Assembly: GCF_007786445.1 (NCBI RefSeq) | Contig: NZ_VNJI01000033.1 | Location: 1 to 64,000 of the forward strand | Direction of reading: 5' to 3' | Length of the DNA stretch: 64,000 bases | From: Paenibacillus cremeus | GTDB taxonomy: Bacteria; Bacillota; Bacilli; Paenibacillales; NBRC-103111 | In this document: positions 51,581 to 60,731 of the stretch, piece after piece | How the letters are laid out: every line of letters starts with the position of its first letter | Numbering within the stretch: position 1 is the stretch's first letter | Notes under the pieces: generated by a model | What the model was told of the DNA's origin: nothing | The model's database searches: none | What the model saw: the letters and a program-made list of their open reading frames with translations, nothing else | Made by a program: the position numbers and the translations under genes

Positions 51581-52474
51581 GTGACGAATGAGATGAATGA
51601 GATGAATGAAGTGAGACCGACGGTACTGCTGGTAGACGGTATGGCGCTGCTGTTCCGGGCGTTTTATGCCACCTCGTATGGCGGATACATTATGAAAACG
51701 AGTGCGGGTGTGCCGACGAATGCGGTATTTGGATTTATAAAATATTTTTGGGATGCCGTTCAGCGCTTTCAGCCTTCGCATATTGTATGCTGCTGGGACA
51801 TGGGGAGCAAGACGTTCCGCAGCGAGCAGTTTACCGAATACAAAGCGAACCGGATCGAGTGTCCGGAAGAGCTGATCCCGCAGTTTGAGCTGGTGAAGGA
51901 AGTGACGTCCAGCTTTGGCGTGGTCAATGTAGGCGTGCATGGCTACGAGGCGGATGACTGTATCGGCACGTTATCTAAGAGCTATAGCGAGGACGCGCAG
52001 GTATACATACTAACGGGAGACCACGATATGCTGCAGCTCGTATCGGAGCGGGTCAGTGTGGTCATTATGAAAAAGGGCCAAGGAAACTACGCGGTCTACA
52101 CCCCCGAGACGTTACTAGAGGAAAAACAGCTGAAGCCGGAGCAGATCATTGACCTCAAAGGTCTGATGGGCGATACAGCGGACAACTATCCTGGCGTCAA
52201 AGGCATCGGAGAGAAGACCGCGCTCAAGCTGTTGATCGAATACGGCTCGGTAGACGGGATTCTAGAAAATTTGGCCCAGCTGCCGAAGGGCGTCCGTACC
52301 AAGATTGAGTCTCAGCTCGACATGCTGCATTTATCGAAAAATCTTGCGACGATTTTCTGCGAAGCACCGGTTGCCTGCGCGCTGGAGGACTGCTTCTGGG
52401 AGCTAGACCGCTCCGCGGTGATCGAGAAATTCGAGGAGCTGGAATTCAAAGGCTTGAACCGGCTGCTGGGATAA
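51581..52474 (+). CDS. 5'-3' exonuclease of the DNA polymerase I N-domain family (YpcP-like)
   Basis: A 297-residue free-standing FEN-type 5' nuclease, acting on RNA primers or flaps. Features are LLVDGMALLFRAFYA, FRSEQFTEYKANR, the metal-binding YEADDCIGTL and LTGDHDMLQLV, the DLKGLMGDTADNYPGVKGIGEKTA helix-hairpin-helix. No polymerase domain is present. GTG at 51581 has GGGAGAG six bases upstream; the earlier ATG at 51566 is possible but has no site. The short ATGAATGAG-type codon repeat at the N-terminus is unusual. It is monocistronic. Confidence 0.92.
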   Translation: MTNEMNEMNEVRPTVLLVDGMALLFRAFYATSYGGYIMKTSAGVPTNAVFGFIKYFWDAVQRFQPSHIVCCWDMGSKTFRSEQFTEYKANRIECPEELIPQFELVKEVTSSFGVVNVGVHGYEADDCIGTLSKSYSEDAQVYILTGDHDMLQLVSERVSVVIMKKGQGNYAVYTPETLLEEKQLKPEQIIDLKGLMGDTADNYPGVKGIGEKTALKLLIEYGSVDGILENLAQLPKGVRTKIESQLDMLHLSKNLATIFCEAPVACALEDCFWELDRSAVIEKFEELEFKGLNRLLG

Positions 52475-52494
52475 GGACTAGTCACAATCAAACC

Positions 52495-52540
52495 AAAAGG
52501 GAAATGATCGCCGAATCATCGGTGCCGTTTCCCTTTTCCT
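52495..52540. terminator. Bidirectional terminator between exonuclease and pirin genes
   Basis: AAAAGGGAAA at 52495-52504 pairs with TTTCCCTTTT at 52528-52537, with an inner CCGA/TCGG stem; suited to both converging genes. Confidence 0.8.
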
Positions 52541-52541
52541 T

Positions 52542-53321
52542 TTACAACTGCACCTTCACCTTGTTGTACGGTAAGTACCCGAGCTCACTCGGCACCTGGA
52601 TTAAAATCAACCGTGTGCTCCCAGCCGCACCGCCTTGAATCTGCAGCGTGCCGGCTTCCACTGCGTCCGCGACTGCGAAGTGAGCGAACAGCACTTCAGC
52701 GGTGTCCGCCCCCAGCGTCCACTGCGCAGCGTCGCCTTCGACCACCAGGCCTGCCATAGAATAGCCGCTCGGCAGCTCGAAGGGCAAGCTCTGGCCCGCC
52801 GGTAGGGTGACATCCCACATCTGGGCGTCTGCGACCAGTTGGATGGGGGAGCCGGGGCCGATGATCTTTTTCACGGTCGCACCGGAAATGGTCTCCGTCT
52901 GGAAATCACTGTGCTCGTACTGCGAGTAGGTGGGTACTCGCTTCAAGGCATCGCCGAAGAACGGCTCGAACCAAATTTGAAAGCCCGACACCTTCGCGCC
53001 AAAATGCTCCGCATGCGAAACCCCGCGTCCCGTTTGCATCACCTGCGCGCCGCCGGCGCCGACCAAGCTTTCCCGGCCCAGCGTATCCTGATGGTTGATG
53101 CTGCCTTCGAGCACATACGAAATAATTTCAAAGCCGCGATGCGGATGCAGCGGGAGCTTTCCGCCATGCAGCGATTTAAACCAGGCCCAATAAAACAGCG
53201 TCCCGACGCGCTTGACCACGGAGCCTTCACCTGGGAAGCCGATCGGCTTCTGCTCGAGGATCGTCCCTCCATCAAATTCGCCAACCGCTTGCTCCTCTGG
53301 GGAATACACTCGAATCGACAA
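52542..53321 (-). CDS. Pirin-family bicupin protein
   Basis: A 259-residue protein of two cupin domains. The metal-binding motif HPHRGFEIISYVLEG is in the first domain, and MQTGRGVSHAEHF supplies the remaining ligands. Some bacterial pirins oxidise quercetin; others affect central metabolism. TTG at 53321 has AAAGGTG seven bases upstream; the ORF extends 24 codons further without a good site. It is divergent from the thioesterase gene. The function here is not settled. Confidence 0.85.
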   Translation of the reverse strand: MSIRVYSPEEQAVGEFDGGTILEQKPIGFPGEGSVVKRVGTLFYWAWFKSLHGGKLPLHPHRGFEIISYVLEGSINHQDTLGRESLVGAGGAQVMQTGRGVSHAEHFGAKVSGFQIWFEPFFGDALKRVPTYSQYEHSDFQTETISGATVKKIIGPGSPIQLVADAQMWDVTLPAGQSLPFELPSGYSMAGLVVEGDAAQWTLGADTAEVLFAHFAVADAVEAGTLQIQGGAAGSTRLILIQVPSELGYLPYNKVKVQL

Positions 53322-53478
53322 TGAGTTCACACCTTTCTTTGGACATGGTATGCTTCTATGAGAGAACTGCTGAGACAGGTATAGCTTGAGCAAAATTTGG
53401 AAAAATAATAATCGGCCTGTTCAAGTTTATCAAATTTTCTCAGCGGCAGCATCATCGAAAAAGGGGACTGAGCCTACT

Positions 53479-53991
53479 ATGGAGCAAAGATACGTCAATG
53501 AATCGCGCTGCTATAAGACGTCGCGCATTTTTCCAACGGATGTGAACAATCACAATACGCTGTTCGGCGGCAAATTAATGGCCTATATCGATGACATTGC
53601 CTCGATCGCGGCAACGAAGCACTGCCGGCAAATGGTCGTCACCGCCTCGACGGACTCCGTGGACTTTTTGCTCCCGATCCGGCCATCGGATTCGGTCTGT
53701 CTGGAGGCGTTTGTAACCTGGACGGGGCGAAGCTCGATGGAAGTGTTCGTGAAAGTCATTAAAGAGGATCTGAGAACGGCCGAACGGCACATAGCCGCCA
53801 CGTCGTTTCTGACCTTCGTTGCTCTGGATGCGAACAATAAGCCGAGCACTGTACCGCAGGTGATCCCGCAGACGGAGGAAGAGAAGCGGCTGCACGAAAC
53901 CGCGGTGGGTCGGGCCGAAATGCGCCGCCAGCGCCGGGAGGAAAGCAAGAAGTTTGCCGACTATTTAACAACGACCTTCCCTTGGGAATAA
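53479..53991 (+). CDS. Acyl-CoA thioesterase, hotdog fold
   Basis: A cytosolic acyl-CoA hydrolase of 170 residues. The hotdog-family segment VNNHNTLFGGKLMAYIDDIASIAA contains the catalytic-site Asn and Asp of the YciA/BACH type, and SVDFLLPIRPSD follows. The C-terminus has a charged tail typical of Bacillus members. ATG at 53479 follows AAAAAGGGGAC, with somewhat long spacing; in-frame codons before it have no site. It stands alone. Confidence 0.9.
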   Translation: MEQRYVNESRCYKTSRIFPTDVNNHNTLFGGKLMAYIDDIASIAATKHCRQMVVTASTDSVDFLLPIRPSDSVCLEAFVTWTGRSSMEVFVKVIKEDLRTAERHIAATSFLTFVALDANNKPSTVPQVIPQTEEEKRLHETAVGRAEMRRQRREESKKFADYLTTTFPWE

Positions 53992-54031
53992 CTCATCCAA
54001 AGAAAAGCCTGCTGCACCTAGAAAAAACCGC

Positions 54032-54061
54032 TTACAGCTTGGTCCGTTCATCCGTTATAAT
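54032..54061 (+). promoter_or_regulatory. Promoter of the cupin gene
   Basis: TTACAG at 54032-54037, 18-bp spacer, TATAAT at 54056-54061. Confidence 0.55.
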
Positions 54062-54123
54062 AAAAGTTATGCATCTTAATTACTTGCATGTACCTAATGA
54101 TGATCGGGAGCGGAGGAATAAGG

Positions 54124-54441
54124 ATGAGCAACATCAACGTGTGGGAAAATGCCGAGCCGGGCGTAAAACGCAAAATTTTTGAGCCAGGTGTAGGGATCAT
54201 GATGATGGAAGTGCATTTTGAGGAAGGCGCGGAAGGGTACCTTCACAGTCATCCGCATGAGCAGCTGTCCTATCTGCTGAAAGGAAAGCTCGAGTTTTCC
54301 GTAGACGGAGAGAAGAAAGTCATCACTGCCGGGGAAACGATCTACATCCCAAGCGGTGCGAGACATGGCTGCCGGGCGCTGGAGGCGAGCGTGCTGCTCG
54401 ATACGTTCACGCCGGTGCGCGAGGATTTAGTGAAGCGCTAA
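54124..54441 (+). CDS. Small cupin-domain protein
   Basis: A single-cupin protein of 105 residues. Motif 1 is LHSHPHEQLSYLLKGKLEFSV and motif 2 is PSGARHGCRAL, giving three His and a Glu/Gln metal site. Such proteins include small isomerases and sugar-binding factors; the substrate is unknown. ATG at 54124 follows GGAGGAATAAGG. It has its own promoter and terminator. Confidence 0.85.
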   Translation: MSNINVWENAEPGVKRKIFEPGVGIMMMEVHFEEGAEGYLHSHPHEQLSYLLKGKLEFSVDGEKKVITAGETIYIPSGARHGCRALEASVLLDTFTPVREDLVKR

Positions 54442-54460
54442 TACATATCCAGTTCAAAAG

Positions 54461-54504
54461 CCGATTGCCTGTTCGCCCATGTGGTGGAAGCGATCGGTTT
54501 TTTT
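54461..54504 (+). terminator. Terminator after the cupin gene
   Basis: CCGATTGC at 54461-54468 pairs with GCGATCGG at 54490-54497 (one wobble), then seven T residues. Confidence 0.8.
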
Positions 54505-54516
54505 GTCCTCAGACGT

Positions 54517-54549
54517 AAAAAAGACGGGCTCGCCAACAAGCACCCCGTC
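54517..54549 (-). terminator. Terminator of the DUF3055-like gene
   Basis: GACGGG at 54523-54528 pairs with CCCGTC at 54544-54549; the A run at 54517-54522 gives the minus-strand T tract. Confidence 0.75.
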
Positions 54550-54567
54550 CCTCCCATCCGATAACCG

Positions 54568-54861
54568 TTAAATATCCGAGAAGCTCACCGGCCCTACAAC
54601 CTGCTCCAGAAACGAACAGAGCTCTTCGGCTTCTTCTTCAGTCAGCTTAAACACATGCTCCAAGTACCCTTCCGCTTCCAGATCGTCCGGTCCAATGACC
54701 GCGGTGCGTCCGGTTTGCATATCGGTCACCAATTTTTTCCCATAAAATCGGTTCGTCGTCGTAATTGCCAGATCGAAGCGCCGCAGCGTTTCGCCGACCA
54801 CGCAGACGAAGCGGGTTTTCGTTTCTTCCGTTCCATCGTATAAAAAATCAAAATCCGCCAT
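54568..54861 (-). CDS. Small DUF3055/SAV0927-like protein
   Basis: A 97-residue soluble protein. FDFLYDGTEETKTRFVCVVGE, FDLAITTTNRFYGKKLVTDMQTGRTAVIGPDDLEAEGYLEHVFKL is the pattern I associate with the DUF3055 (SAV0927) family of Firmicutes; the family name is from memory and could not be searched. The function is unknown. CGGAGGAATTCAGGC precedes the ATG at 54861. It is divergent from ilvD. Confidence 0.7.
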   Translation of the reverse strand: MADFDFLYDGTEETKTRFVCVVGETLRRFDLAITTTNRFYGKKLVTDMQTGRTAVIGPDDLEAEGYLEHVFKLTEEEAEELCSFLEQVVGPVSFSDI

Positions 54862-54983
54862 GCCTGAATTCCTCCGTGGCTATAAGTTTTGCGTAAGCTA
54901 CCCGAATTATAACAGATACCTGTGCTGTGCAGCAAAGGCCATCGCCCGGGGCAGCGTGTTATTTTTACCGGGGGCTTGTCGTT

Positions 54984-55012
54984 TTCAATTCGGATGAAAC
55001 ATGGTACAATCG
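54984..55012 (+). promoter_or_regulatory. Likely promoter of ilvD
   Basis: TTTTCA, 17-bp spacer, TACAAT ending near 55010; about 60 bp before the start codon. No T-box was recognised. Confidence 0.45.
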
Positions 55013-55070
55013 TAGGAGATATTTTAAGAATATTGAAATTTATTTGGTAGAGACGGAGGCTTGAAGCGAG

Positions 55071-56756
55071 ATGTCCAAAGCAAAAATGAGAAGCGACATG
55101 ATTAAAAAAGGCTTCGACCGTGCTCCGCACCGCAGCTTGCTGCGTGCCGCCGGCGTAAAAGAGGAAGATTTCGACAAGCCGTTTATTGCGGTTTGTAACT
55201 CCTACATCGATATCGTTCCAGGTCACGTGCACCTGCAGGAATTCGGTAAGCTGGTCAAAGAAGCGATCCGCGAAGCGGGCGGCGTGCCTTTCGAATTTAA
55301 CACCATCGGCGTGGATGACGGGATTGCCATGGGCCACATCGGTATGCGCTACTCCCTGCCGAGCCGTGAGATCATTGCTGACTCCCTCGAGACCGTCGTT
55401 TCGGCGCACTGGTTCGACGGGATGGTTTGTATCCCGAACTGCGACAAAATTACGCCGGGCATGATGATGGGCGCGCTGCGCGTCAACATTCCGACCGTAT
55501 TCGTCAGCGGCGGTCCGATGAAAGCCGGCAAAACCAGCGACGGACGTTCGATCTCCTTGTCCTCCGTATTCGAAGGCGTAGGCGCCTACCAAGCGGGCAA
55601 GATCGACGAGAAGGGTCTTCAAGAGCTCGAGCAGTACGGCTGCCCGACATGCGGTTCCTGTTCCGGTATGTTTACGGCTAACTCGATGAACTGCTTGGCT
55701 GAAGGTCTCGGTCTTGCATTGCCAGGCAACGGCACGATTCTTGCAGTTGCGCCTGAGCGCAGAGATTTTGTGAAAAAATCCGCGAAGCAGCTGATGGAGC
55801 TGATTCAAAAAGATATTAAGCCGCGCGATATCGTCACCATCGAAGCGATCGACAATGCCTTCGCACTCGATATGGCAATGGGCGGTTCGACCAACACAGT
55901 ACTGCACACACTGGCATTGGCGCATGAAGCTGGCATCGATTACCCGATCGAACGCATCAACGAAGTAGCGAAGCGCGTTCCGCACTTGGCGAAGATCGCT
56001 CCGGCGTCCGACTACCACATCGAGGACGTTCATAATGCGGGCGGCGTGAGCGCGATCATCAACGAGCTGCTCAAGAAGCCGGGCGCGCTGCATGGCGACC
56101 GCATCACAGTTACGGCTAAGACGCTTGCTGAGAACGTGGCTGGCTGCGATATTCTGGATAAGGATGTCATTCGTACGCTGGAAAATCCGCACTCCGAGCA
56201 AGGCGGACTGGCTGTATTGTTCGGTAACCTCGCTCCGGGCGGCTCGATTATCAAAGTCGGCGCTGTAGACAAGTCCGTAGGAGGCTACCACAAAGGGCCT
56301 GCAATCTGCTTCGACTCCCAAGAAGATGCGCTCTCCGGCATCGCGAACGGCAAAGTCAAGGAAGGCCACGTCGTGGTCATCCGTTACGAAGGACCGAAGG
56401 GCGGACCGGGTATGCCTGAGATGCTCGCACCGACGTCGCAAATCGTAGGTATGGGTCTGGGTGCGAAGGTCGGTCTGATCACAGACGGTCGTTTCTCCGG
56501 AGCATCACGCGGGATCAGCATCGGTCACATTTCGCCGGAAGCGGCGGAAGGCGGTCCGATCGCATTCGTTGAGGACGGCGACATCATCGAGCTCGACTTG
56601 ACCAACCGCACGATTCAGCTGCTCGTCAGCGATGAAGAGTTTGCGAAGCGTCAAGCGAACTGGAAGGGCTTTGAGCCGAAGGTGAAAACCGGCTACCTGG
56701 CTCGCTACTCCAAGCTCGTGACCTCGGCCAGTACCGGCGGCGTCATGAAAATCTAA
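55071..56756 (+). CDS. ilvD: Dihydroxy-acid dehydratase
   Basis: An iron-sulfur enzyme of branched-chain amino acid synthesis, converting dihydroxy-acids to 2-keto acids; 561 residues, the usual length. The cluster-binding Cys residues are in [22 protein letters not shown] and [21 protein letters not shown]. The [12 protein letters not shown] motif (here [17 protein letters not shown]) is near the C-terminus. ATG at 55071 follows GACGGAGGC. It stands alone, away from other ilv genes. A clear terminator follows. Confidence 0.97.
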   Translation: MSKAKMRSDMIKKGFDRAPHRSLLRAAGVKEEDFDKPFIAVCNSYIDIVPGHVHLQEFGKLVKEAIREAGGVPFEFNTIGVDDGIAMGHIGMRYSLPSREIIADSLETVVSAHWFDGMVCIPNCDKITPGMMMGALRVNIPTVFVSGGPMKAGKTSDGRSISLSSVFEGVGAYQAGKIDEKGLQELEQYGCPTCGSCSGMFTANSMNCLAEGLGLALPGNGTILAVAPERRDFVKKSAKQLMELIQKDIKPRDIVTIEAIDNAFALDMAMGGSTNTVLHTLALAHEAGIDYPIERINEVAKRVPHLAKIAPASDYHIEDVHNAGGVSAIINELLKKPGALHGDRITVTAKTLAENVAGCDILDKDVIRTLENPHSEQGGLAVLFGNLAPGGSIIKVGAVDKSVGGYHKGPAICFDSQEDALSGIANGKVKEGHVVVIRYEGPKGGPGMPEMLAPTSQIVGMGLGAKVGLITDGRFSGASRGISIGHISPEAAEGGPIAFVEDGDIIELDLTNRTIQLLVSDEEFAKRQANWKGFEPKVKTGYLARYSKLVTSASTGGVMKI

Positions 56757-56774
56757 TTTTTGCACTAAACCAGG

Positions 56775-56826
56775 CCTCTGGGGACGATCGTTCGAGTATA
56801 GGACGATAGACCCAGAGGTTTTTTGT
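56775..56826 (+). terminator. Terminator after ilvD
   Basis: CCTCTGGG at 56775-56782 pairs with CCCAGAGG at 56811-56818, followed by TTTTTTG. Confidence 0.85.
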
Positions 56827-56922
56827 TTTTCTACAAGGTTCTACATTTTTTTACTTAACGCCGATGCCGGTATCTGTTAAACTTAGTAAAAACAATCATA
56901 TATTTATTAAGGATCATAGACT

Positions 56923-59031
56923 ATGCGAATATCAAGCATACGGCTAATCATTTTGTCCTTATGCCTCTTCCTTTTGGCGCCTGCCTCTGTGCTGGCGCGG
57001 TCCGATCAGCCGGAGGCGGTGCAGGGGGTGCTGGACCTGAGCCGCTGGAGCCTGGCGGAGCAAGGAGATGTAGAGCTCGGCGGGGAATGGCAGTTTTTTT
57101 GGCAGCAATTCCTTGAGCCGGGACCTGGACAAGCTCTCACTGCCTCATCCGGTTCCATCGTGAAGGTGCCTCATGTATGGGGGACGCACCCGGAGACGGA
57201 TCCGGCCACAGAGCACTATGGCTATGGCACCTATCGTCTTCGAGTTCGATTCGCTCCCGAGGAAGCGGGAACGCTCAAGGCCCTGTACATTCCAGCGGTG
57301 GCCTCCGCCTACACGCTCTGGATCAACGGGAAGCAGGTGGAGCACAACGGCCGAATCGGTACCTCGAAGGAAACTATGGCACCCAAAAACTATGCCAAAG
57401 TCGTTCATTTCACCAGTGTGAGCGGAGACAATGAAATTGTGCTGCAGGTGTCCAACTACGTTCAGCGGAAGGGCGGACTGTGGACCATGCCGATCTTGGG
57501 CGATGATGCCCACATTGCATTGAAGCGAGAGACGAACCTCACCAGCCAGCTGTTCATTACGCTCGTGCTGCTCACGCTCGGCTGCTATCATTTGGCGCTG
57601 CATTTCATGCGCAAACGAGACCATCTAAGCCTTTTGCTAGGCACCTTTTGCACCCTGTTCGCGCTGCGCAGTATTTTGCTTGGAGACACGCTGCTCGTCC
57701 GATTTTTCCCTGGCCTCTCTTGGGAATGGGCGGTGAAGCTGGAATATTTATCGCCGGATATCGCCGTCCCGTTATTTGCCTTATTCGTTCATCTGTTATA
57801 CCCGCAGGAGTTTAACCGGAAACTAGTGAACGGCATTATGGCCGTCGGCTCTATGTTTTGTTTGCTCATTCTGTTCACCCCGGCTTCCGTGTACACCTGG
57901 ACGATGAACACGTATCAGCTGTTTACGCTGCTGACGTTCGGCATCTTGTTCTATGTGTTCATTCTCGCCGCCATCCGGAAACGGGAAGGGGCGGTAATCA
58001 ACGGCGCAGCCTGCGTCATTCTGCTCGCGGCCGGCATCAATGACATGCTGTACTACAATCAGCTGATCGAATCTATCGATTTTGCCCCTTATGGCGTACT
58101 GGTGTTCTTCTTTGCTCAAACCTTGATCGTCGCACGCAGATTCGCCAAAGCGTACGATCACGTGGTGGAGCTCTCCGGAGAGCTGCGCGATGTGAATCTA
58201 GTGCTCGAGAAGAAAATTCGCGAGCGGACGGCGGAGCTGGAGGCGAGCAATGCGCAGCTGCGGGAAGCGAACGACCATTTGTACCAAACGGAGCAGTCGC
58301 GCCAAAAGCTGATTTCGAACATCTCTCATGAGCTGGGGACGCCGATGACGACGGTGCAGGGGTATGTGAAGGCGTGGCTGGACGGCAAGATGCCGCGGCC
58401 CGAGCGGCCCTATATTCAAATGATCTATGACAAAGTGCTGATGGTAAACCGGCTGGTGCAGGATTTGTTCGAGACGTCCAAGATGGAGTCCGGGGAGATC
58501 AACATCGCCTTGATCGAAATGCCGGCGGAGGATTTGTTCGAATCGTATTTTCGCGGGTTTCAATATGAGGTGGAGGAGGCCGGCATCCGCTTTGAGATGG
58601 AGGCCGCCGGACTATCCTCGGACAATGACCGGTTCGCCATTCTGTCCATTGACCCGATTCGCATTCAGCAGGTGGTAGGCAATCTGGTATTTAATGCCGT
58701 GAAGTTCACACCGGCGGGAGGGACCATCCGGATCGCTGCCGCGCTAACGGAGGGCGAGCATGACGCAGCCGGTTGGCTGGCCGTTTCGGTATCCGATACG
58801 GGAGCGGGAATTGCCAAGGATGCGCAGCCTCACTTGTTCGATCGCTTTTATAAAGTGAAGGGGGCGGAGCCTCTCAGAGGAAAGCGCCAGGGCTCGGGAC
58901 TGGGCCTAGCCATAGCCAAGGAAATTGTTGGGCTGCATGGCGGCACCATTAGAGTGGAGAGCGAGCCTGGGCAAGGAAGCACGTTTACCTTTGAGCTGCC
59001 TGTTCAACTACTTTCTGTGGAGGTTATGTAA
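56923..59031 (+). CDS. Sensor histidine kinase with 7TM-DISM sensor region
   Basis: A 702-residue sensor kinase. After a signal peptide (about 1-25) comes an extracellular jelly-roll domain (about 35-195). Next is a seven-helix membrane region (about 205-405) of the 7TMR-DISM type, then a coiled coil (about 415-460). The phospho-acceptor His469 is in ISHELGTPMTTVQGYVK. The ATPase has its N box at QQVVGNLVFNAVKFTPAGG, then DTGAGI and GSGLGLAIAKE. It is translated next to its response regulator. The jelly-roll form suggests a carbohydrate-like ligand. Weak promoter boxes (TTAAAC, 16 bp, TATATT) lie at 56877-56904. Confidence 0.93.
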   Translation: MRISSIRLIILSLCLFLLAPASVLARSDQPEAVQGVLDLSRWSLAEQGDVELGGEWQFFWQQFLEPGPGQALTASSGSIVKVPHVWGTHPETDPATEHYGYGTYRLRVRFAPEEAGTLKALYIPAVASAYTLWINGKQVEHNGRIGTSKETMAPKNYAKVVHFTSVSGDNEIVLQVSNYVQRKGGLWTMPILGDDAHIALKRETNLTSQLFITLVLLTLGCYHLALHFMRKRDHLSLLLGTFCTLFALRSILLGDTLLVRFFPGLSWEWAVKLEYLSPDIAVPLFALFVHLLYPQEFNRKLVNGIMAVGSMFCLLILFTPASVYTWTMNTYQLFTLLTFGILFYVFILAAIRKREGAVINGAACVILLAAGINDMLYYNQLIESIDFAPYGVLVFFFAQTLIVARRFAKAYDHVVELSGELRDVNLVLEKKIRERTAELEASNAQLREANDHLYQTEQSRQKLISNISHELGTPMTTVQGYVKAWLDGKMPRPERPYIQMIYDKVLMVNRLVQDLFETSKMESGEINIALIEMPAEDLFESYFRGFQYEVEEAGIRFEMEAAGLSSDNDRFAILSIDPIRIQQVVGNLVFNAVKFTPAGGTIRIAAALTEGEHDAAGWLAVSVSDTGAGIAKDAQPHLFDRFYKVKGAEPLRGKRQGSGLGLAIAKEIVGLHGGTIRVESEPGQGSTFTFELPVQLLSVEVM

Positions 59032-59032
59032 C

Positions 59033-59752
59033 ATGTCGGGCGATCGGATTTTGCTCGTCGAGGATGATAAAGAGATACGCGATTTAATACGACTCTATTT
59101 AACGTCAAGTGACTACCAAGTCATTACCGCAGAGAACGGCCTGGAGGGGCTGAAGCAGTTTGAGCTGCATAATCCCGATCTGGTGCTGCTCGATATCTTT
59201 TTGCCGGAAATGGACGGGTTTGAAGTATGCCAGCAAATTCGCAGCGTATCCAACGTACCGATCGTATTTATTAGCTGCCGGAAGGATTCCGACGACATTG
59301 TGCAAGGACTTGCGCTTGGGGGAGACGACTATATCACCAAGCCCTTTGATCCGGTGGTCGTGGTAGCGCGTGTACGGGCCAATCTGCGGCGGGCGCCGAT
59401 CTTTCGGCGATCGCAGTATGAAGCGGGCGGTACAAAGCCGGAGCGGAGCGTGGTGAAATACGGCAGTCTGGAGATTGATTTTATCCATTATCAGGTCCGC
59501 CTGAACGGGTCCATCGTACTGATGTCGGCGAAGGAAATGCAGCTGCTGATGCATCTGGTGAGGTACCCGGATCAAGTGTTTACGGCCGAAGAAATTTATA
59601 CCCGGGTATGGGGCGAGGACAGCAACTCGGATACGCGCACCGTACTTGTTCATATTAGCAGCATCCGCAAAAAAATCGAAAGCAACCCGGCGATCCCGCA
59701 ATATATTCAGAATATTCGCGGCATCGGATATAAGTTCAACAGCAGCTATTAA
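59033..59752 (+). CDS. OmpR-family response regulator
   Basis: A 239-residue regulator. The receiver domain is at 1-120, with acidic residues at DD11-12, phospho-acceptor Asp54 in LVLLDIFLPEMDG, and Lys in DDYITKPFDP. A winged-helix DNA-binding domain follows (about 135-238, SAKEMQLLMHLVRYPDQVFTAEEIYTRVWG). ATG at 59033 starts just after the kinase stop with AGGTTATGTAAC between. It is the cognate partner of the kinase. Its targets may include the genes downstream. Confidence 0.95.
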   Translation: MSGDRILLVEDDKEIRDLIRLYLTSSDYQVITAENGLEGLKQFELHNPDLVLLDIFLPEMDGFEVCQQIRSVSNVPIVFISCRKDSDDIVQGLALGGDDYITKPFDPVVVVARVRANLRRAPIFRRSQYEAGGTKPERSVVKYGSLEIDFIHYQVRLNGSIVLMSAKEMQLLMHLVRYPDQVFTAEEIYTRVWGEDSNSDTRTVLVHISSIRKKIESNPAIPQYIQNIRGIGYKFNSSY

Positions 59753-59780
59753 CGTCACGCTAATGAGAGAGGTGAGTCTA

Positions 59781-60329
59781 ATGATTGATAATTCACTCCT
59801 GCAACTGCAGCATTTTATGCAAACCAATGGCTACCTGATCAGCTTCTCCGGCAAGCTGACCCAGTCCATCATCGAGGAATTGGGGGAAGCGGTCAAAAAG
59901 TACTTGGAAGCGGAAGAGCGGCGCCAAACCGACATTTTCAACATTTTCTCCATCTTTATCGAGCAAACGCAGAACATGAAAAACTATGGCTTGAGCAAAA
60001 AAGACACCGACAGCTACGAGGCGGTGGCGCAGTCCAGCATTGTAACGATTGGGCGCACCTCCACAGGCAACTACGTTTGCTCGGGCAACTTGATCGATCG
60101 GCAAGATATTCCGGCCTTGACTGGCATTTTAGAAGGCTTGGCGGGGCTGAATTCGGATGAGCTGAAACGGCTGTATAAGGAAAAGCGCAAGCTCGAGCTT
60201 CCGGAAGGCAGCCTGGGCGCGGGGTTGGGTCTGATCGAGATGGCCCGAAAAACGAAACGCCCGCTCGAATTCTCGTTCACACCGATCGACGAGCGGTTTT
60301 CCTTCTTCTCACTAAAAGCTGAAGTGTAG
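59781..60329 (+). CDS. SiaB-family protein (GHKL-type kinase of the SiaABC switch)
   Basis: A 182-residue soluble protein. The C-terminal GAGLGLIEMARKTKRPLEFSF is the G-box-like end of a GHKL ATPase, and IFNIFSIFIEQTQNMKNYG is the family's characteristic helix. These match the SiaB (DUF6272) group. In Pseudomonas aeruginosa SiaB phosphorylates SiaC and SiaA removes the phosphate. The next gene is SiaC-like and a SiaA-like phosphatase follows, which supports the call. ATG at 59781 follows GAGAGGTGAG, 28 bp after the response regulator gene. Confidence 0.85.
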   Translation: MIDNSLLQLQHFMQTNGYLISFSGKLTQSIIEELGEAVKKYLEAEERRQTDIFNIFSIFIEQTQNMKNYGLSKKDTDSYEAVAQSSIVTIGRTSTGNYVCSGNLIDRQDIPALTGILEGLAGLNSDELKRLYKEKRKLELPEGSLGAGLGLIEMARKTKRPLEFSFTPIDERFSFFSLKAEV

Positions 60330-60338
60330 GTGATAGTT

Positions 60339-60731
60339 ATGAATTCCATTCGCTTGGAAGGAACCAAGAGCACCCCGCAGGTCATCTTTGATGCTGAGCT
60401 GCGCGTTCTGGAGCTTAGCGGGCAGTCATACCCGGAAAATTCGTTTGCGTTCTACGATCCGCTGCTGCAATGGGCGGAGCAGTTTCTGGCGCAAGCCGGA
60501 AAACAAGAGATCGCAGTGAAGCTGGATTTGCGCTATATGAACACGAGCAGCTCGCGCTGCATTTTAATGCTGCTGGAGAAGCTGAACCAGGCGTACTTGA
60601 ACGGTGCCGGCGTGGAGGTTCATTGGCACTGCTTTGCCGAGAATGAGAGCGAAGCGGAATGTGCCGAAGAGTTTCAAGAGGATTTGGAGATGCCATTCCA
60701 CATTGTAATGAAAGAGGAATCGGATCTATGA
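60339..60731 (+). CDS. SiaC-family (DUF1987) phosphoprotein
   Basis: A 130-residue STAS-like protein. The conserved LDLRYMNTSSSRCILMLLEKL segment (residues about 62-82) contains Thr69, in the position of the Thr phosphorylated in Pseudomonas SiaC. Phosphorylation state there decides whether SiaC binds its partner, a diguanylate cyclase. No diguanylate cyclase is seen in this window, so the partner may differ. ATG at 60339 follows TAGGTGAT; the stop overlaps the next start (ATGA). Confidence 0.87.
   Translation: MNSIRLEGTKSTPQVIFDAELRVLELSGQSYPENSFAFYDPLLQWAEQFLAQAGKQEIAVKLDLRYMNTSSSRCILMLLEKLNQAYLNGAGVEVHWHCFAENESEAECAEEFQEDLEMPFHIVMKEESDL

Noticed and set aside
54726-56441. A 571-codon minus-strand frame opposite ilvD
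   Set aside because: It is an antisense shadow of a strongly conserved gene and runs through the DUF3055-like gene in another frame; no domain is visible.
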